Assembly (NCBI GenBank): GCA_029210205.1
Contig: JARGOD010000041.1
Location: forward strand, 1 to 35,400
Source: Verrucomicrobiales bacterium
Lineage (GTDB): Bacteria; Verrucomicrobiota; Verrucomicrobiia; Verrucomicrobiales; DEV007
Direction of reading: 5' to 3'
DNA length: 35,400 nucleotides
The notes under the pieces were generated by a model. That model did no database searches and was not told where the DNA came from. It saw only the letters and a list, made by a program, of their open reading frames with translations. The first letter of the stretch is position 1, and each line of letters begins with the position of its first letter. Of the stretch, positions 16,255 through 24,398 are shown one piece after another. Both the position numbers and the translations under genes were made by a program.

Positions 16255-17155
16255 TACCGGAAAAAATCTTAGTTCTCGCCGCCGGATCATGAAGCAGGCG
16301 TCTTACATTTTCAATCTGAAGCGAGCCGGAGCATTTCGCTCCATTTCCGACTGCGTCCGAGCAGTCCGTCCCCAGCAAAAGCTTGCTCTGATGTCTCTCT
16401 AGAAAATCGCTCGCATGGTCCTCGTCGCGATTCAGCGCATTGCGGCCCGAACCGGCTGAGAGATCGCCGTATATATTCGGGTAGTCGCTCAGATAACGAT
16501 CTGTCAGACCTCCCGCTTTCACTCTCGTTTTCGGATACATCTCAGTCTGGTCGTGGTTTGCGTCGATATTTCCCCACCAGGTCTGAGCATGGCCAATGAA
16601 ATTCACAGTGGGATAGGCTTCGAGCACTCGATGAAACCGCTCAAAACCCATGTTGTAGCGATCATGCTCGAAATGCAGCAAAACAGGCACTTCATAGGCT
16701 TTCGCGACATCGTATATCCGCTTCATCGGGGCAGAGTCACACTCAAGATGAAACTTGGATTCGCCGATACCCACCGCGCCATTCTCAAGCCACTTCTCGA
16801 GTTTAGAGATCGCACCCTCAGCATCGGGGATCTCGTTGCAGAAAAAAGCGAACGAATCCGGATGCGATTTGGCGAGACGTGCCGATGCCATCGTCCCGAA
16901 GACCCGGGCAGCCAATCCATTCGATTTTCCCAGGTGCGTCGACTCCAACGAGAGAGCTGACCCTGAGGGCAGGAGTACCGTTTTGGAAATCCCCATTGTT
17001 ATTTGATGCGCAAGAAAATCGTCATTCCGTCGACCAGAGAAATTGACGTGTTGATGGATATCAATGATTTCCTCGTCTCCAGTGGTTGCCGCACACGCCA
17101 CTCCGGACCCAAGAATCCCTAATCCCGTCGCTTTTGTGAATTGTCTTCGATTCAT
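16226..17155 (-). CDS. Tat-exported amidohydrolase-family metal-dependent hydrolase
   Basis: From ATG 17155 there are 309 residues, starting with a short Tat signal (MNRRQFTKATGLGILGSG). The body is a TIM-barrel amidohydrolase of the amidohydrolase_2 type: the metal motif HQH at 34-36 (IIDIHQHVNFSG), VLLHFEHD, FIGHAQTWWG and LLGTDCSD near the end, which supplies the last catalytic Asp. Substrates of this family vary (decarboxylases, lactonases, deacetylases), so none is assigned. It is the first gene of a two-gene operon with GDPD and is divergent from the PVC dehydrogenase gene, 47 bp away. An upstream in-frame start at 17233 would overlap that gene. Confidence 0.88.
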   Translation of the reverse strand: MNRRQFTKATGLGILGSGVACAATTGDEEIIDIHQHVNFSGRRNDDFLAHQITMGISKTVLLPSGSALSLESTHLGKSNGLAARVFGTMASARLAKSHPDSFAFFCNEIPDAEGAISKLEKWLENGAVGIGESKFHLECDSAPMKRIYDVAKAYEVPVLLHFEHDRYNMGFERFHRVLEAYPTVNFIGHAQTWWGNIDANHDQTEMYPKTRVKAGGLTDRYLSDYPNIYGDLSAGSGRNALNRDEDHASDFLERHQSKLLLGTDCSDAVGNGAKCSGSLQIENVRRLLHDPAARTKIFSGNAKKAIQLG

Positions 17156-17167
17156 AGCCTTGTCACC

Positions 17168-17199
17168 GTCAGTGCTAGCAGTAAACACTGCGCTCTGAC
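17168..17199. promoter_or_regulatory. Nested inverted repeats between divergent genes
   Basis: GTCAG (17168-17172) pairs with CTGAC (17195-17199), and inside it GCAGT (17178-17182) pairs with ACTGC (17187-17191) around AAAC. This symmetric element fills most of the 47-bp gap between two divergent start codons, so it may be a shared operator. No clear -35/-10 pair is seen for either side. Confidence 0.4.
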
Positions 17200-17202
17200 G
17201 AG

Positions 17203-19944
17203 ATGAAATCATTCCCCGTTTACGTGCTATCACTTCTCTTCTTCGTCACTCCGGGAAGTTCTGAGGAGCTTTTGCTCACCCCGGAAGAATTCCCGAGAGT
17301 TGCTCCGACGGAGCCGTCCGATGCAATTATCAGCTTTGAAGTTGAGAAAGGATTCGAGGTGATGACGGTTGCGCATGAGCCGGCAATCATGGACCCGATT
17401 TCGATGGCGTTTGATGAAAAGGGACGGGCCTATGTCCTCGAAATGCGCGGTTACTCTGAGCGAAGGGATGAGGCTCTCGGAAGAGTGCGTCTTCTCACCG
17501 ACACCAATGGTGATGGAGTTTTCGATCAATCCTCAATCTTCAAAGACGGTCTAAAATGGCCCACCGCAATCCTTTGCTATCGCGGCGGTGTGTTTGTTGG
17601 GGCTACGCCGGATGTCTTCTATTTTAGAGACAATGACGGCGACGGCATCTCCGATGAAGACCGGCATCTCTTCACTGGCTTTGGTATTGGAAAACCCGAA
17701 CTCAACATGCAGGCACTCTTCAACAGTTTCCGCTGGGGACCAGACAATCGAGTATGGGGAGCAACCGCACCCAACGGAGGAAGCGTGACGCGCCCTGATA
17801 CACCGGAATTTGGGCCAGTTTCGCTTCGCGGAGCTGATTTCTCCTTCGATCCGGAAGCCCTCGACCTGCGCCCTGAAAACGGGACTGCTCAATACGGGCT
17901 GAGCTTTGACTCCAAAGGTCGTCGCTTTGTTTGTAGTAACTCCCGTCATCTCATCCATGTCGCCTATGAACGGCAACACCTCCGTGCCAATCCCCTCTAT
18001 CCTCCCCCGCCCGCGCTCGTGGATATTCCGGATGATGGCGCGGCCGCTCCGGTTTTCCGAATCAGCCCCGATGAGCCCTGGAGGATTATCAGGACTCGCT
18101 GGCGGGTTGCTGGAGTTGTTCCGGGCCAGGTTGAAGGCGGTGGCCGCGTCTCGGGATACTTCACCTCTGCGAGCGGTGTTCACCTTTATTGGGGTAGGAC
18201 GTTTGGAAAGGGATTTCGGAACAATGCCTTTATCGGAGACGTCGGAAGCAATCTCGTTCACCGCAAACTAATCGAACCCTCACGGGACTCGTGGTCATTA
18301 GTGGGTCGTCGTGCCTCCTCCAACGAGAAGACTGAGTTTCTCCGAAGCAGAGATAATTGGTTTCGTCCCACCAGTTTTGCGACCGGCCCTGACGGATGCC
18401 TCTATCTTACTGACATGTATCGGGAAACGATCGAGCATCCCTGGTCTCTCCCCGGACCGATCAAAGATCACCTCGACCTCAATAGTGGGTTTGATCGGGG
18501 AAGAATCTACCGGATTTCTCCTCTCGGTTTTACCCCACCGGAGCCAGTTGATCTCGGCACTCTGAGCGATGATGAACTGAAAGGATTTCTTCGGGAGCCA
18601 GACTCATCGCAATGGCACGAAACGACGGCACGCCGCCTCCTCTACGAACGTGGAGTCGGAATTCCAAAGCCGACCGCTCACCCTTTTCCGGCAATCCTTG
18701 ATACCGAATCATTAACGATCACTCCTGACGAAGCGGCACAGGATATCTGGAAACAATTCGCTTATCTGAACGCACTGCGATCTCCGGAATCGCTGAGAAT
18801 GGCCTGGGAGTCTGCCTCCACCTCCCATTCCCTGATTGCAGCCGAGATTGCGACGATGGTTGGTCGCAGTCGGGACTCCCATTTAATACTTCTTGTCTCC
18901 AATGACCTCGTTTCGAAATCGCCGTCTGATTGGACCGCCCGATCTCTCGCTGGATTAGCGAAGGGAGTTCGCGCAGGCATCGAAAAGTCGAAGAAGGAAT
19001 CCCTGATCGCAGAGGGATTCTCAGCTACGGACTTCTCTTACACAAAGTTCAAAGAGCTTCCGATCTGGGCCCCTATGGCAGAGCAGTGTCGAGAGATCCT
19101 CGAGAACGAAGAGACTAATGAGCATAAGGAGGCGGCCATCTCTTTGCTGTCCCTGATTGGAGGAGAAGGATCAGAATCGTTTCTCGCCGATCTCCTCATT
19201 GCTGATGCGACCGACGAATCGCTAAAAGAGCTTCTCGCTGGATCAGTCACTGATCCTGACACTATTGCGAATGCCTTTCCGAAGCTGCCCGCAAACGCGC
19301 GTGCCGCTTCAGCGGACAAGCTCCTGAAATCAGTCAGTGCCTCAGAAATTCTTTTAGACCTTTTAGGCTCAGGGAAACTCCCACTCAGTAGAATACCAGC
19401 CGCCATCATCGGCGGGCTTCGCACCCATGGGAACAAATCGATCTCAACGAAAGCTGCGGAGATTTTACCCCCCGTCATTTCGCGGACCGACGTCATCGAA
19501 AAGTATCGGCCTGCGATTGAGATGGCCGGTGACCCCCGGGCAGGCAGGCAGATCTTTTCCCAAGCTTGCCAGTCTTGTCATCTCTCTCATGAAGGAGAAG
19601 GAATCGACCTGGGACCATCTCTCACCAGTTTTGGAACGGCAGGGCGCGCTTCTTTACTTGAGCGTATCCTCGATCCGAATCGCGAAGTTGCCCCTCAATA
19701 CGAAGCCTATCTTTTCACGCTACCCGAAGGAAAGACCCTCTCCGGAATGATCCGCTCAGAGACAACAGACAGCATCAACTTGAGACTTCCCGGCGGACTC
19801 GATGAAACTTTTTTGCGAAGCGAGGTGACTTCAATGAAAGCGATCGGCCAATCATTGATGCCGGAGGGAATCGAGAACACCGTTACGATCTCGGAAATGG
19901 CCGATCTTCTAAGCTACCTTGAAACGGCACCGCTGAAAGATTGA
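17203..19944 (+). CDS. PVC-type membrane-bound dehydrogenase with C-terminal heme domain
   Basis: This 913-residue exported protein has a signal peptide (MKSFPVYVLSLLFFVTPGSS). A beta-propeller dehydrogenase-like domain (about 45-450) follows, of the PVC 'putative membrane-bound dehydrogenase' type (SFEVEKGFEVMTVAHEP, ATGPDGCLYLTDMYRE, GRIYRISP). Two Asp-rich calcium-type loops (TNGDGVFD, DNDGDGISDED) sit early. A helical HEAT-like stretch (about 480-770) leads to a c-type cytochrome-like domain with CQSCH near 788 and the closing LLSYLETAP. Such proteins are thought to oxidise sugars or alcohols outside the cytoplasm. The substrate is unknown. It is divergent from the amidohydrolase/GDPD operon. 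Confidence 0.88.
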   Translation: MKSFPVYVLSLLFFVTPGSSEELLLTPEEFPRVAPTEPSDAIISFEVEKGFEVMTVAHEPAIMDPISMAFDEKGRAYVLEMRGYSERRDEALGRVRLLTDTNGDGVFDQSSIFKDGLKWPTAILCYRGGVFVGATPDVFYFRDNDGDGISDEDRHLFTGFGIGKPELNMQALFNSFRWGPDNRVWGATAPNGGSVTRPDTPEFGPVSLRGADFSFDPEALDLRPENGTAQYGLSFDSKGRRFVCSNSRHLIHVAYERQHLRANPLYPPPPALVDIPDDGAAAPVFRISPDEPWRIIRTRWRVAGVVPGQVEGGGRVSGYFTSASGVHLYWGRTFGKGFRNNAFIGDVGSNLVHRKLIEPSRDSWSLVGRRASSNEKTEFLRSRDNWFRPTSFATGPDGCLYLTDMYRETIEHPWSLPGPIKDHLDLNSGFDRGRIYRISPLGFTPPEPVDLGTLSDDELKGFLREPDSSQWHETTARRLLYERGVGIPKPTAHPFPAILDTESLTITPDEAAQDIWKQFAYLNALRSPESLRMAWESASTSHSLIAAEIATMVGRSRDSHLILLVSNDLVSKSPSDWTARSLAGLAKGVRAGIEKSKKESLIAEGFSATDFSYTKFKELPIWAPMAEQCREILENEETNEHKEAAISLLSLIGGEGSESFLADLLIADATDESLKELLAGSVTDPDTIANAFPKLPANARAASADKLLKSVSASEILLDLLGSGKLPLSRIPAAIIGGLRTHGNKSISTKAAEILPPVISRTDVIEKYRPAIEMAGDPRAGRQIFSQACQSCHLSHEGEGIDLGPSLTSFGTAGRASLLERILDPNREVAPQYEAYLFTLPEGKTLSGMIRSETTDSINLRLPGGLDETFLRSEVTSMKAIGQSLMPEGIENTVTISEMADLLSYLETAPLKD

Positions 19945-19996
19945 TCCGCGAAGTTGAACCGACCGCAGCCCACGGCGAGTATCAGAGAAAACTGTC

Positions 19997-20938
19997 ATGT
20001 CCGTTTTTCTCGATATCTTTCTCTCCGTCTGCCTTCCCATTCTCGTCCTTGCAGGTCTGGGATGGGGCCTCGATCGGATATTTGATCTCGACTTGAAAAC
20101 CTTGGTGAAACTGAACATTTACCTGTTCGTTCCCGCCTTCATCCTCACTCGCCTCTCAAGTTCCAGCCTCGAGAGCGAGACCGGCATTGCGGTCGTCGGC
20201 TTTACTCTCTCGGTCATTGTCGCGATGGGTCTCATCAGTTGGGTGGTCTCTGCCGCAACCGGGCTGACGCCAGCTCGTCGCTATTCGATGAAGCTGAGCA
20301 CGATGATCTACAACTCCGGGAACTGGGGCATCCCGCTGATGACGCTCGCATTCGGCGACAAGGGCGGCGTCATTCAGGTATTCGTCCTCGCAACGATGAA
20401 TGTGACCAGTTTTTCGCTGGGGATATTTCTCGCAAACGCGGGCAATGAGAAGAAGAAGGGCTGGCTCGTCCCAATCCTGAAACAACCTTCTCCGTGGGCT
20501 GTCATCATCGCCCTAACACTCCGTCATTTTGGCAACCCGATTGCAGATGTAAACTTCGTCTGGATCCCACTTACGTATCTCGCCGATGCTCTCGTCGCCT
20601 TCGCCCTCATCACACTAGGCGTACAACTCGCGAAAACTAAGCCACCGGGCATTCGCGGCCCGCTCGGCCACGCACTCATCATCCGGCTCCTTGGAGGACC
20701 GGCCGTTGCGATCCTTTTCTCTTGGTGGTTCGGCTTCGAAGGGACGATTGCTGCGATTCTGATTGTGGGTGCTGCTGCGCCCACCGCGGTCAACACCGCG
20801 CTCCTCGCCCACGAATTCGATGCTGACAGTCGTTTCGCCGCAGCGGCAGTGTTTTACTCTACGCTCGCCGCTTCGATCGTTGTCACCGCCCTCCTCTCGG
20901 TCCTTCGCGCAGGGTGGATCCCCTGGGCCATTCCATGA
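19997..20938 (+). CDS. AEC family transporter
   Basis: This 313-residue integral membrane protein of the auxin-efflux-carrier family has about ten hydrophobic segments. It carries the family's YNSGNWGIPLM motif in the first half and GAAAPTAVNTALLAHEFD in the second, the two regions that cross over in the transport core. Bacterial members move organic acids such as malate or malonate, but the substrate cannot be read here. ATG 19997 follows the dehydrogenase stop by 52 bp, so it could be read through from it. It is convergent with the GlsB-like gene, 3 bp away. Confidence 0.9.
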   Translation: MSVFLDIFLSVCLPILVLAGLGWGLDRIFDLDLKTLVKLNIYLFVPAFILTRLSSSSLESETGIAVVGFTLSVIVAMGLISWVVSAATGLTPARRYSMKLSTMIYNSGNWGIPLMTLAFGDKGGVIQVFVLATMNVTSFSLGIFLANAGNEKKKGWLVPILKQPSPWAVIIALTLRHFGNPIADVNFVWIPLTYLADALVAFALITLGVQLAKTKPPGIRGPLGHALIIRLLGGPAVAILFSWWFGFEGTIAAILIVGAAAPTAVNTALLAHEFDADSRFAAAAVFYSTLAASIVVTALLSVLRAGWIPWAIP

Positions 20939-20941
20939 TCG

Positions 20942-21208
20942 TCACTTCTTCTTACCGAAGATGAGGCGATAGACGAGCAGGATAATAATAACTCCAGCGA
21001 CCGAAATCGCGAGGGTGATAGGATCAAATGGATTCGCCGGATCAGACGAGCTGATGTCGAGAAGACCAGCGACATATTTCCCGACGATGGCACCGCCGAT
21101 ACCCAGGAGGATGGTAATAACACATCCGCCGGGATCTTTACCAGGCATGAGAAATTTTCCGAGCGCTCCGGCAACAAACCCGACGGCGATTGTGATTAAC
21201 CATTCCAT
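20942..21208 (-). CDS. GlsB/YeaQ/YmgE family membrane protein
   Basis: This 88-residue protein has three hydrophobic segments. Gly-rich motifs VGFVAGALGKFLMPGKDPGG and ILLGIGGAIVGKYVAGLL are characteristic of the GlsB/YeaQ/YmgE (transglycosylase-associated) family. A longer loop (DISSSDPANPFDP) precedes the last segment, and the tail is basic (FGKKK). Members are linked to general stress in some bacteria, but their molecular role is unknown. It lies 60 bp after the ABC operon on the same strand and may be read with it. Confidence 0.9.
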   Translation of the reverse strand: MEWLITIAVGFVAGALGKFLMPGKDPGGCVITILLGIGGAIVGKYVAGLLDISSSDPANPFDPITLAISVAGVIIILLVYRLIFGKKK

Positions 21209-21268
21209 ACCCTTACCATCGCAACTTGTGATTTCTCTGTCGAGTCACGATTTTGAAACTGAGTCGCT

Positions 21269-22003
21269 TCACCACTTCATGACCTTGTGAAGAAACTGCG
21301 AAACCTGCTCAGTCTTCGGGTCATCAAAGAGCTGACTTGAAGGTGCTTCCTCGACGCACTTTCCTTCGGAAAGGAAAAGAATGTGGTCGGCGGAGCGTTT
21401 CGCGAAACCCATCTCGTGAGTCGAAAGTACGATGCGTTGACCGCATTCGCAAAGTTCCGAAATGAGATCGAGAACCTCTGACTTCATCTCAGGATCAAGC
21501 GCAGAAGTCGGCTCGTCGAGAAGCAGGAGCGAAGGCTCATGGGCCATGGCACGGGCAAGGGCAATGCGCTGCTGCTGCCCGCCGGAGAGCTGGCCGGGAC
21601 GCTTTCCAACGTGATCAGTGAGACGGAACCGCTCCACGACTTCAGCGGCTCGCTTCGTCGCTTCCTCCTGACTGCGCCCATACACTTTGACGAGAGGAAG
21701 GACGATATTCTCAAGGGCGGTGAGATGTGGAAAGAGGTTAAACGACTGAAAGAGAAAGCCGTTCTTCCGACGAATATCGCGGAGCGATTCCTCTTTAAGT
21801 GGAAGTTTCACCCCATCCATGGTGACCTCTCCGGAGGTCGGAATCTCCAGTCCCCCGAGTAGTCGAAGGAAGGTCGATTTCCCTCCGCCTGACGGACCAA
21901 TCAAGGCGAGGACCTGCACGTCATCACTCAGGGTGAGCGAAACGTCGTCCACGGCCTTAGTTACCCCGTAAACTTTGCTGAGGTGCTGAGTTTCAATTCT
22001 CAT
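21269..22003 (-). CDS. Polar amino-acid ABC transporter ATP-binding protein
   Basis: From ATG 22003 there are 244 residues, the normal size for GlnQ/HisP-type ATPases. Walker A is GPSGGGKST, the Q-loop is in [17 protein letters not shown], the signature is [14 protein letters not shown], Walker B is [13 protein letters not shown], and the switch His is in [10 protein letters not shown] longer open frame to 22432 is rejected because those residues do not resemble a protein and overlap the permease gene. The start overlaps the permease end by 11 bp, showing coupling. No substrate-binding protein gene lies nearby. Confidence 0.95.
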   Translation of the reverse strand: MRIETQHLSKVYGVTKAVDDVSLTLSDDVQVLALIGPSGGGKSTFLRLLGGLEIPTSGEVTMDGVKLPLKEESLRDIRRKNGFLFQSFNLFPHLTALENIVLPLVKVYGRSQEEATKRAAEVVERFRLTDHVGKRPGQLSGGQQQRIALARAMAHEPSLLLLDEPTSALDPEMKSEVLDLISELCECGQRIVLSTHEMGFAKRSADHILFLSEGKCVEEAPSSQLFDDPKTEQVSQFLHKVMKW

Positions 22004-22727
22004 AGGCGAATCGCTTTTCGAGATTACGACTGAGGAGTGAGATCGGGAAGGTGAGAATGAAGTAGCCGAGAATGAGAGGCAAATATGCTTCGAAGGTCGC
22101 ATAGGTGTTCGCGTTTGTTTCGCGTGCCTGCATCGTAAACTCGTGAACACTGATGACAAAAAGGAGCGAGGAATCCTTGATAAGATTTGCAAACTGCCCT
22201 GCTGAGGCCGGCAGGACCCGACGGATCGCCTGAGGAATGATGACATAGCAGTATGTCTGCACCTCAGAAAAACCGATCGCTTTTGCCGAGAGCCATTGAG
22301 ACTGCGGAATTGACTCGATCCCTCCCCGGAAAATCTCTGCGAGGTAGGCAGCGGAGAAACAGGATAGAATGACGAGCCCAACGCCAAATCGACTGTCCCA
22401 GCCGATACTGTCAGCGATGAGGTAATACCCAATCAGAATTTGGGTAAGAAGTGGAGTTCCGCGGATGATCTCGACAAAGGCGCGCGATAGCCATCGGGGA
22501 ACTCGATGCGGCGAAAGTTGTCCCGCGGTCAGGAGCGCTCCGATGACAATGCTCAGGACGAGAGCGGCTGCCGAAATGAGCAAGGTCGTCGTCCAGCCAT
22601 TCAGGAAATTTTTCCAATAAGGCGCAATCGCCGCCCACTGATACTCGTGCGAGGCGACAACCCAAAACACGAAGCAGAAGGTCGCTCCAAGGAGAATTGA
22701 AACCGTCAGACTGAGGAAAAGCTTCAA
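21993..22727 (-). CDS. Polar amino-acid ABC transporter permease
   Basis: This 244-residue membrane protein of the HisM/GlnP permease family has hydrophobic segments at about 8-30 and 45-70, and further ones to the end. The coupling EAA-type loop (EIFRGGIESIPQSQWLSAKAIGFS...IIPQAIRRVLPA) docks the ATPase. FVEIIRGTPLLTQILIGYY is a strong mark of polar amino-acid importers. It lies 6 bp after the G3E GTPase gene and overlaps the ATPase gene, so the three are probably one transcript. A single permease would form a homodimer. The substrate is unassigned. Confidence 0.93.
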   Translation of the reverse strand: MKLFLSLTVSILLGATFCFVFWVVASHEYQWAAIAPYWKNFLNGWTTTLLISAAALVLSIVIGALLTAGQLSPHRVPRWLSRAFVEIIRGTPLLTQILIGYYLIADSIGWDSRFGVGLVILSCFSAAYLAEIFRGGIESIPQSQWLSAKAIGFSEVQTYCYVIIPQAIRRVLPASAGQFANLIKDSSLLFVISVHEFTMQARETNANTYATFEAYLPLILGYFILTFPISLLSRNLEKRFAYEN

Positions 22728-22733
22728 AATAAA

Positions 22734-23867
22734 TCAGGTCGCAGTGTCTGCGGTGACGCGATGCGTCGGAACCGGCATCCCGGGGCGAAAGTGTTCAAGG
22801 TGAGCAATTCGAAAAAGGAGTCCGCCGTCTTCGGCGATGACTTTTTCAAGCGCTTTGTCAGCGGCTTCCTCGAGCGTATCCGGATCGACTTCGGCACGAA
22901 TGTTAAGCAGAAGTTCACCGTCATCGAGCGGCTCGTAAAGGTGATGGGACAACTCAGGTTCTGAGTCTCCCCGCACGAGGTTGATCGCGGCAATCTCCAT
23001 GGGGTCGCCAATCGGGTTTAAGGTCATCTTGAGATGCGCGACTTCGGCCCCGGCTTCGTCAAGCTTTTGGCGCAATGTCAAAGCGATAGACTTTAAGATT
23101 TCGTTCCCGTCAAATTCATCAATCGGCCCTCGCTCGTCGCAACGGATCTCCACGGTCGCATTGAGCCAGCCAAGAAGGGCTTCGCCTTCCCCATAGCGAT
23201 CGTAGTCGATATCGAGGAAACGGTTTGAATTCATTTCTGTGGTCATGGCAGCTTCAAACCAGGCTTCGCATCCGGTTCCCTCACGAGCGGAGATTTCGAA
23301 AATCGTTGCCTCAGGAAATTCTTTTTCCATCGCAGTGCGAAGCTCTGCGAGAGCCGCTGCATCAACGAGATCGAGTTTATTGATGACAATGAACTCAGCC
23401 TCTTCGAGTTGTTTCCGATAAATGTAGGTGACGTTTTCTGAGAATTTTCGGCCCTCTGCAACACCCAGAATTTGCGCCGCGCGAATTGGATCAACGAGGA
23501 CGCTCATGGGCGCGACCGTGTAGTCATCTCCGTAGATTTTCTGCAGCGGCAGACTCACCGTCGCGACGAGATCGGTGCAGCTCCCCACCGGCTCAGCAAG
23601 AAAGACCTCAGGCCTCGTCTCGGATGTCAGCGTCGTTGCGGCATCGATCAATGAATTGAAACGACAGCAAAAACACCCTCCGGAAATCTCTTCAACGGGA
23701 AACTGATTCGAGCGTCCGATTGCCGAATCAACGAGGCCGGCCCCCTGATCGTTCGTGATTAACCCAACACGCTGCCCGCGCTCATCGAGATACTTCGCAA
23801 ATCGCTGAATCACGGTGGTCTTTCCGGCGCCGAGAAAGCCGCCAATCATGAGATATCGAGAAGGCAT
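22734..23867 (-). CDS. G3E-family GTPase (CobW/COG0523-like metal chaperone)
   Basis: This 377-residue protein has a P-loop GGFLGAGKTT (9-18), the CxCC metal-binding motif GGCFCC (C65, C67, C68), FLAEPVG, and the guanine-specificity motif INKLDLVD. These define the COG0523 branch of G3E GTPases, which deliver zinc, cobalt or other metals to target proteins. The C-terminal half lacks an obvious His-rich CobW_C stretch and may be a distinct domain. It lies 6 bp before the permease gene. Its leader carries an inverted repeat and tandem 14-bp repeats, so it may be regulated separately from the upstream GcvH-like gene. Confidence 0.88.
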   Translation of the reverse strand: MPSRYLMIGGFLGAGKTTVIQRFAKYLDERGQRVGLITNDQGAGLVDSAIGRSNQFPVEEISGGCFCCRFNSLIDAATTLTSETRPEVFLAEPVGSCTDLVATVSLPLQKIYGDDYTVAPMSVLVDPIRAAQILGVAEGRKFSENVTYIYRKQLEEAEFIVINKLDLVDAAALAELRTAMEKEFPEATIFEISAREGTGCEAWFEAAMTTEMNSNRFLDIDYDRYGEGEALLGWLNATVEIRCDERGPIDEFDGNEILKSIALTLRQKLDEAGAEVAHLKMTLNPIGDPMEIAAINLVRGDSEPELSHHLYEPLDDGELLLNIRAEVDPDTLEEAADKALEKVIAEDGGLLFRIAHLEHFRPGMPVPTHRVTADTAT

Positions 23868-23870
23868 GGG

Positions 23871-23885
23871 GAACGCTCCGCGTTC
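23871..23885 (-). promoter_or_regulatory. Hairpin covering the G3E GTPase ribosome binding site
   Basis: GAACGC (23880-23885 read on the minus strand) pairs with GCGTTC (23871-23876) around a GGA loop. On the mRNA the GGAG that would serve as ribosome binding site occupies the loop and one stem base, 8 nt before the ATG at 23867. It could modulate translation. Confidence 0.4.
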
Positions 23886-23911
23886 AACGTCGAACTTTCA
23901 ACGTCGAACTT
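23884..23911. repeat. Two tandem 14-bp repeats upstream of the G3E GTPase gene
   Basis: TCAACGTCGAACTT occurs at 23884-23897 and again at 23898-23911. Each copy contains TTCAACGTCGAA-type near-palindromic sequence, suggestive of two adjacent protein-binding sites in the leader or promoter. A regulator cannot be named. Confidence 0.55.
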
Positions 23912-23947
23912 TGAGAGTTGGAAGCAGAACGTTTGATCGCTCTGCGA

Positions 23948-24397
23948 TCAGTATCCTTCCTCCTGCATTTTTTCGATCAGCTTCCCTAAATGAGCGACGT
24001 AGCCGTCGACATCGACACTCGTCTCTTCCGGCTTACCATTGATCGAATACAACCATCCATCCACATAAGGCGAGCTCTTTACGATACAGGCGTCCTCTTC
24101 AAGAATAGGATTGCCCCCGACAAAGCTCCCCTCCATGACGCAGAAGAGATCGCTCGCGGCTTTGAAGCCTTCCACGTAGCCAATCTGTTGTCCGGAACTT
24201 ACCGGATCGCCCTCTTTCACTTCATACTGCGCTTCGACGAGCTCGCCGAGCATGCGGGTTGCAAATTTGGTGAAGCCGACACGCCAGATGCCGGGATTGT
24301 CTTCCTCCTCCTGCATCCAGTAGTGGCTGAGCGAGTATTGAAAAGTCGCAGGAAGGCGTGCGGAAAACCGCGCATGTTTGAATCGAACAAATTCCAT
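23948..24397 (-). CDS. GcvH-like lipoyl-carrier protein
   Basis: This 149-residue protein resembles the H protein of the glycine cleavage system: VGFTKFATRMLGELVEA, GQQIGYVEGFKAASDL with candidate lipoyl lysine K79, GSFVGGNP and DGWLYSI near the end. The ordinary ESVKA context is replaced by EGFKA, and the N-terminus has a YSLSHYWMQEEED lead-in unlike classical GcvH. No gcvT or gcvP is nearby. The start follows the synthase stop by one base, so they are co-transcribed. It may serve glycine cleavage encoded elsewhere or act as a lipoate carrier with another role. Confidence 0.82.
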   Translation of the reverse strand: MEFVRFKHARFSARLPATFQYSLSHYWMQEEEDNPGIWRVGFTKFATRMLGELVEAQYEVKEGDPVSSGQQIGYVEGFKAASDLFCVMEGSFVGGNPILEEDACIVKSSPYVDGWLYSINGKPEETSVDVDGYVAHLGKLIEKMQEEGY

Positions 24398-24398
24398 C

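Noticed and set aside
22004-22432. N-terminal extension of the ABC ATPase frame
   Set aside because: The added residues are Ser/Arg-rich shadow sequence overlapping the permease gene; the ATPase domain begins properly at ATG 22003.
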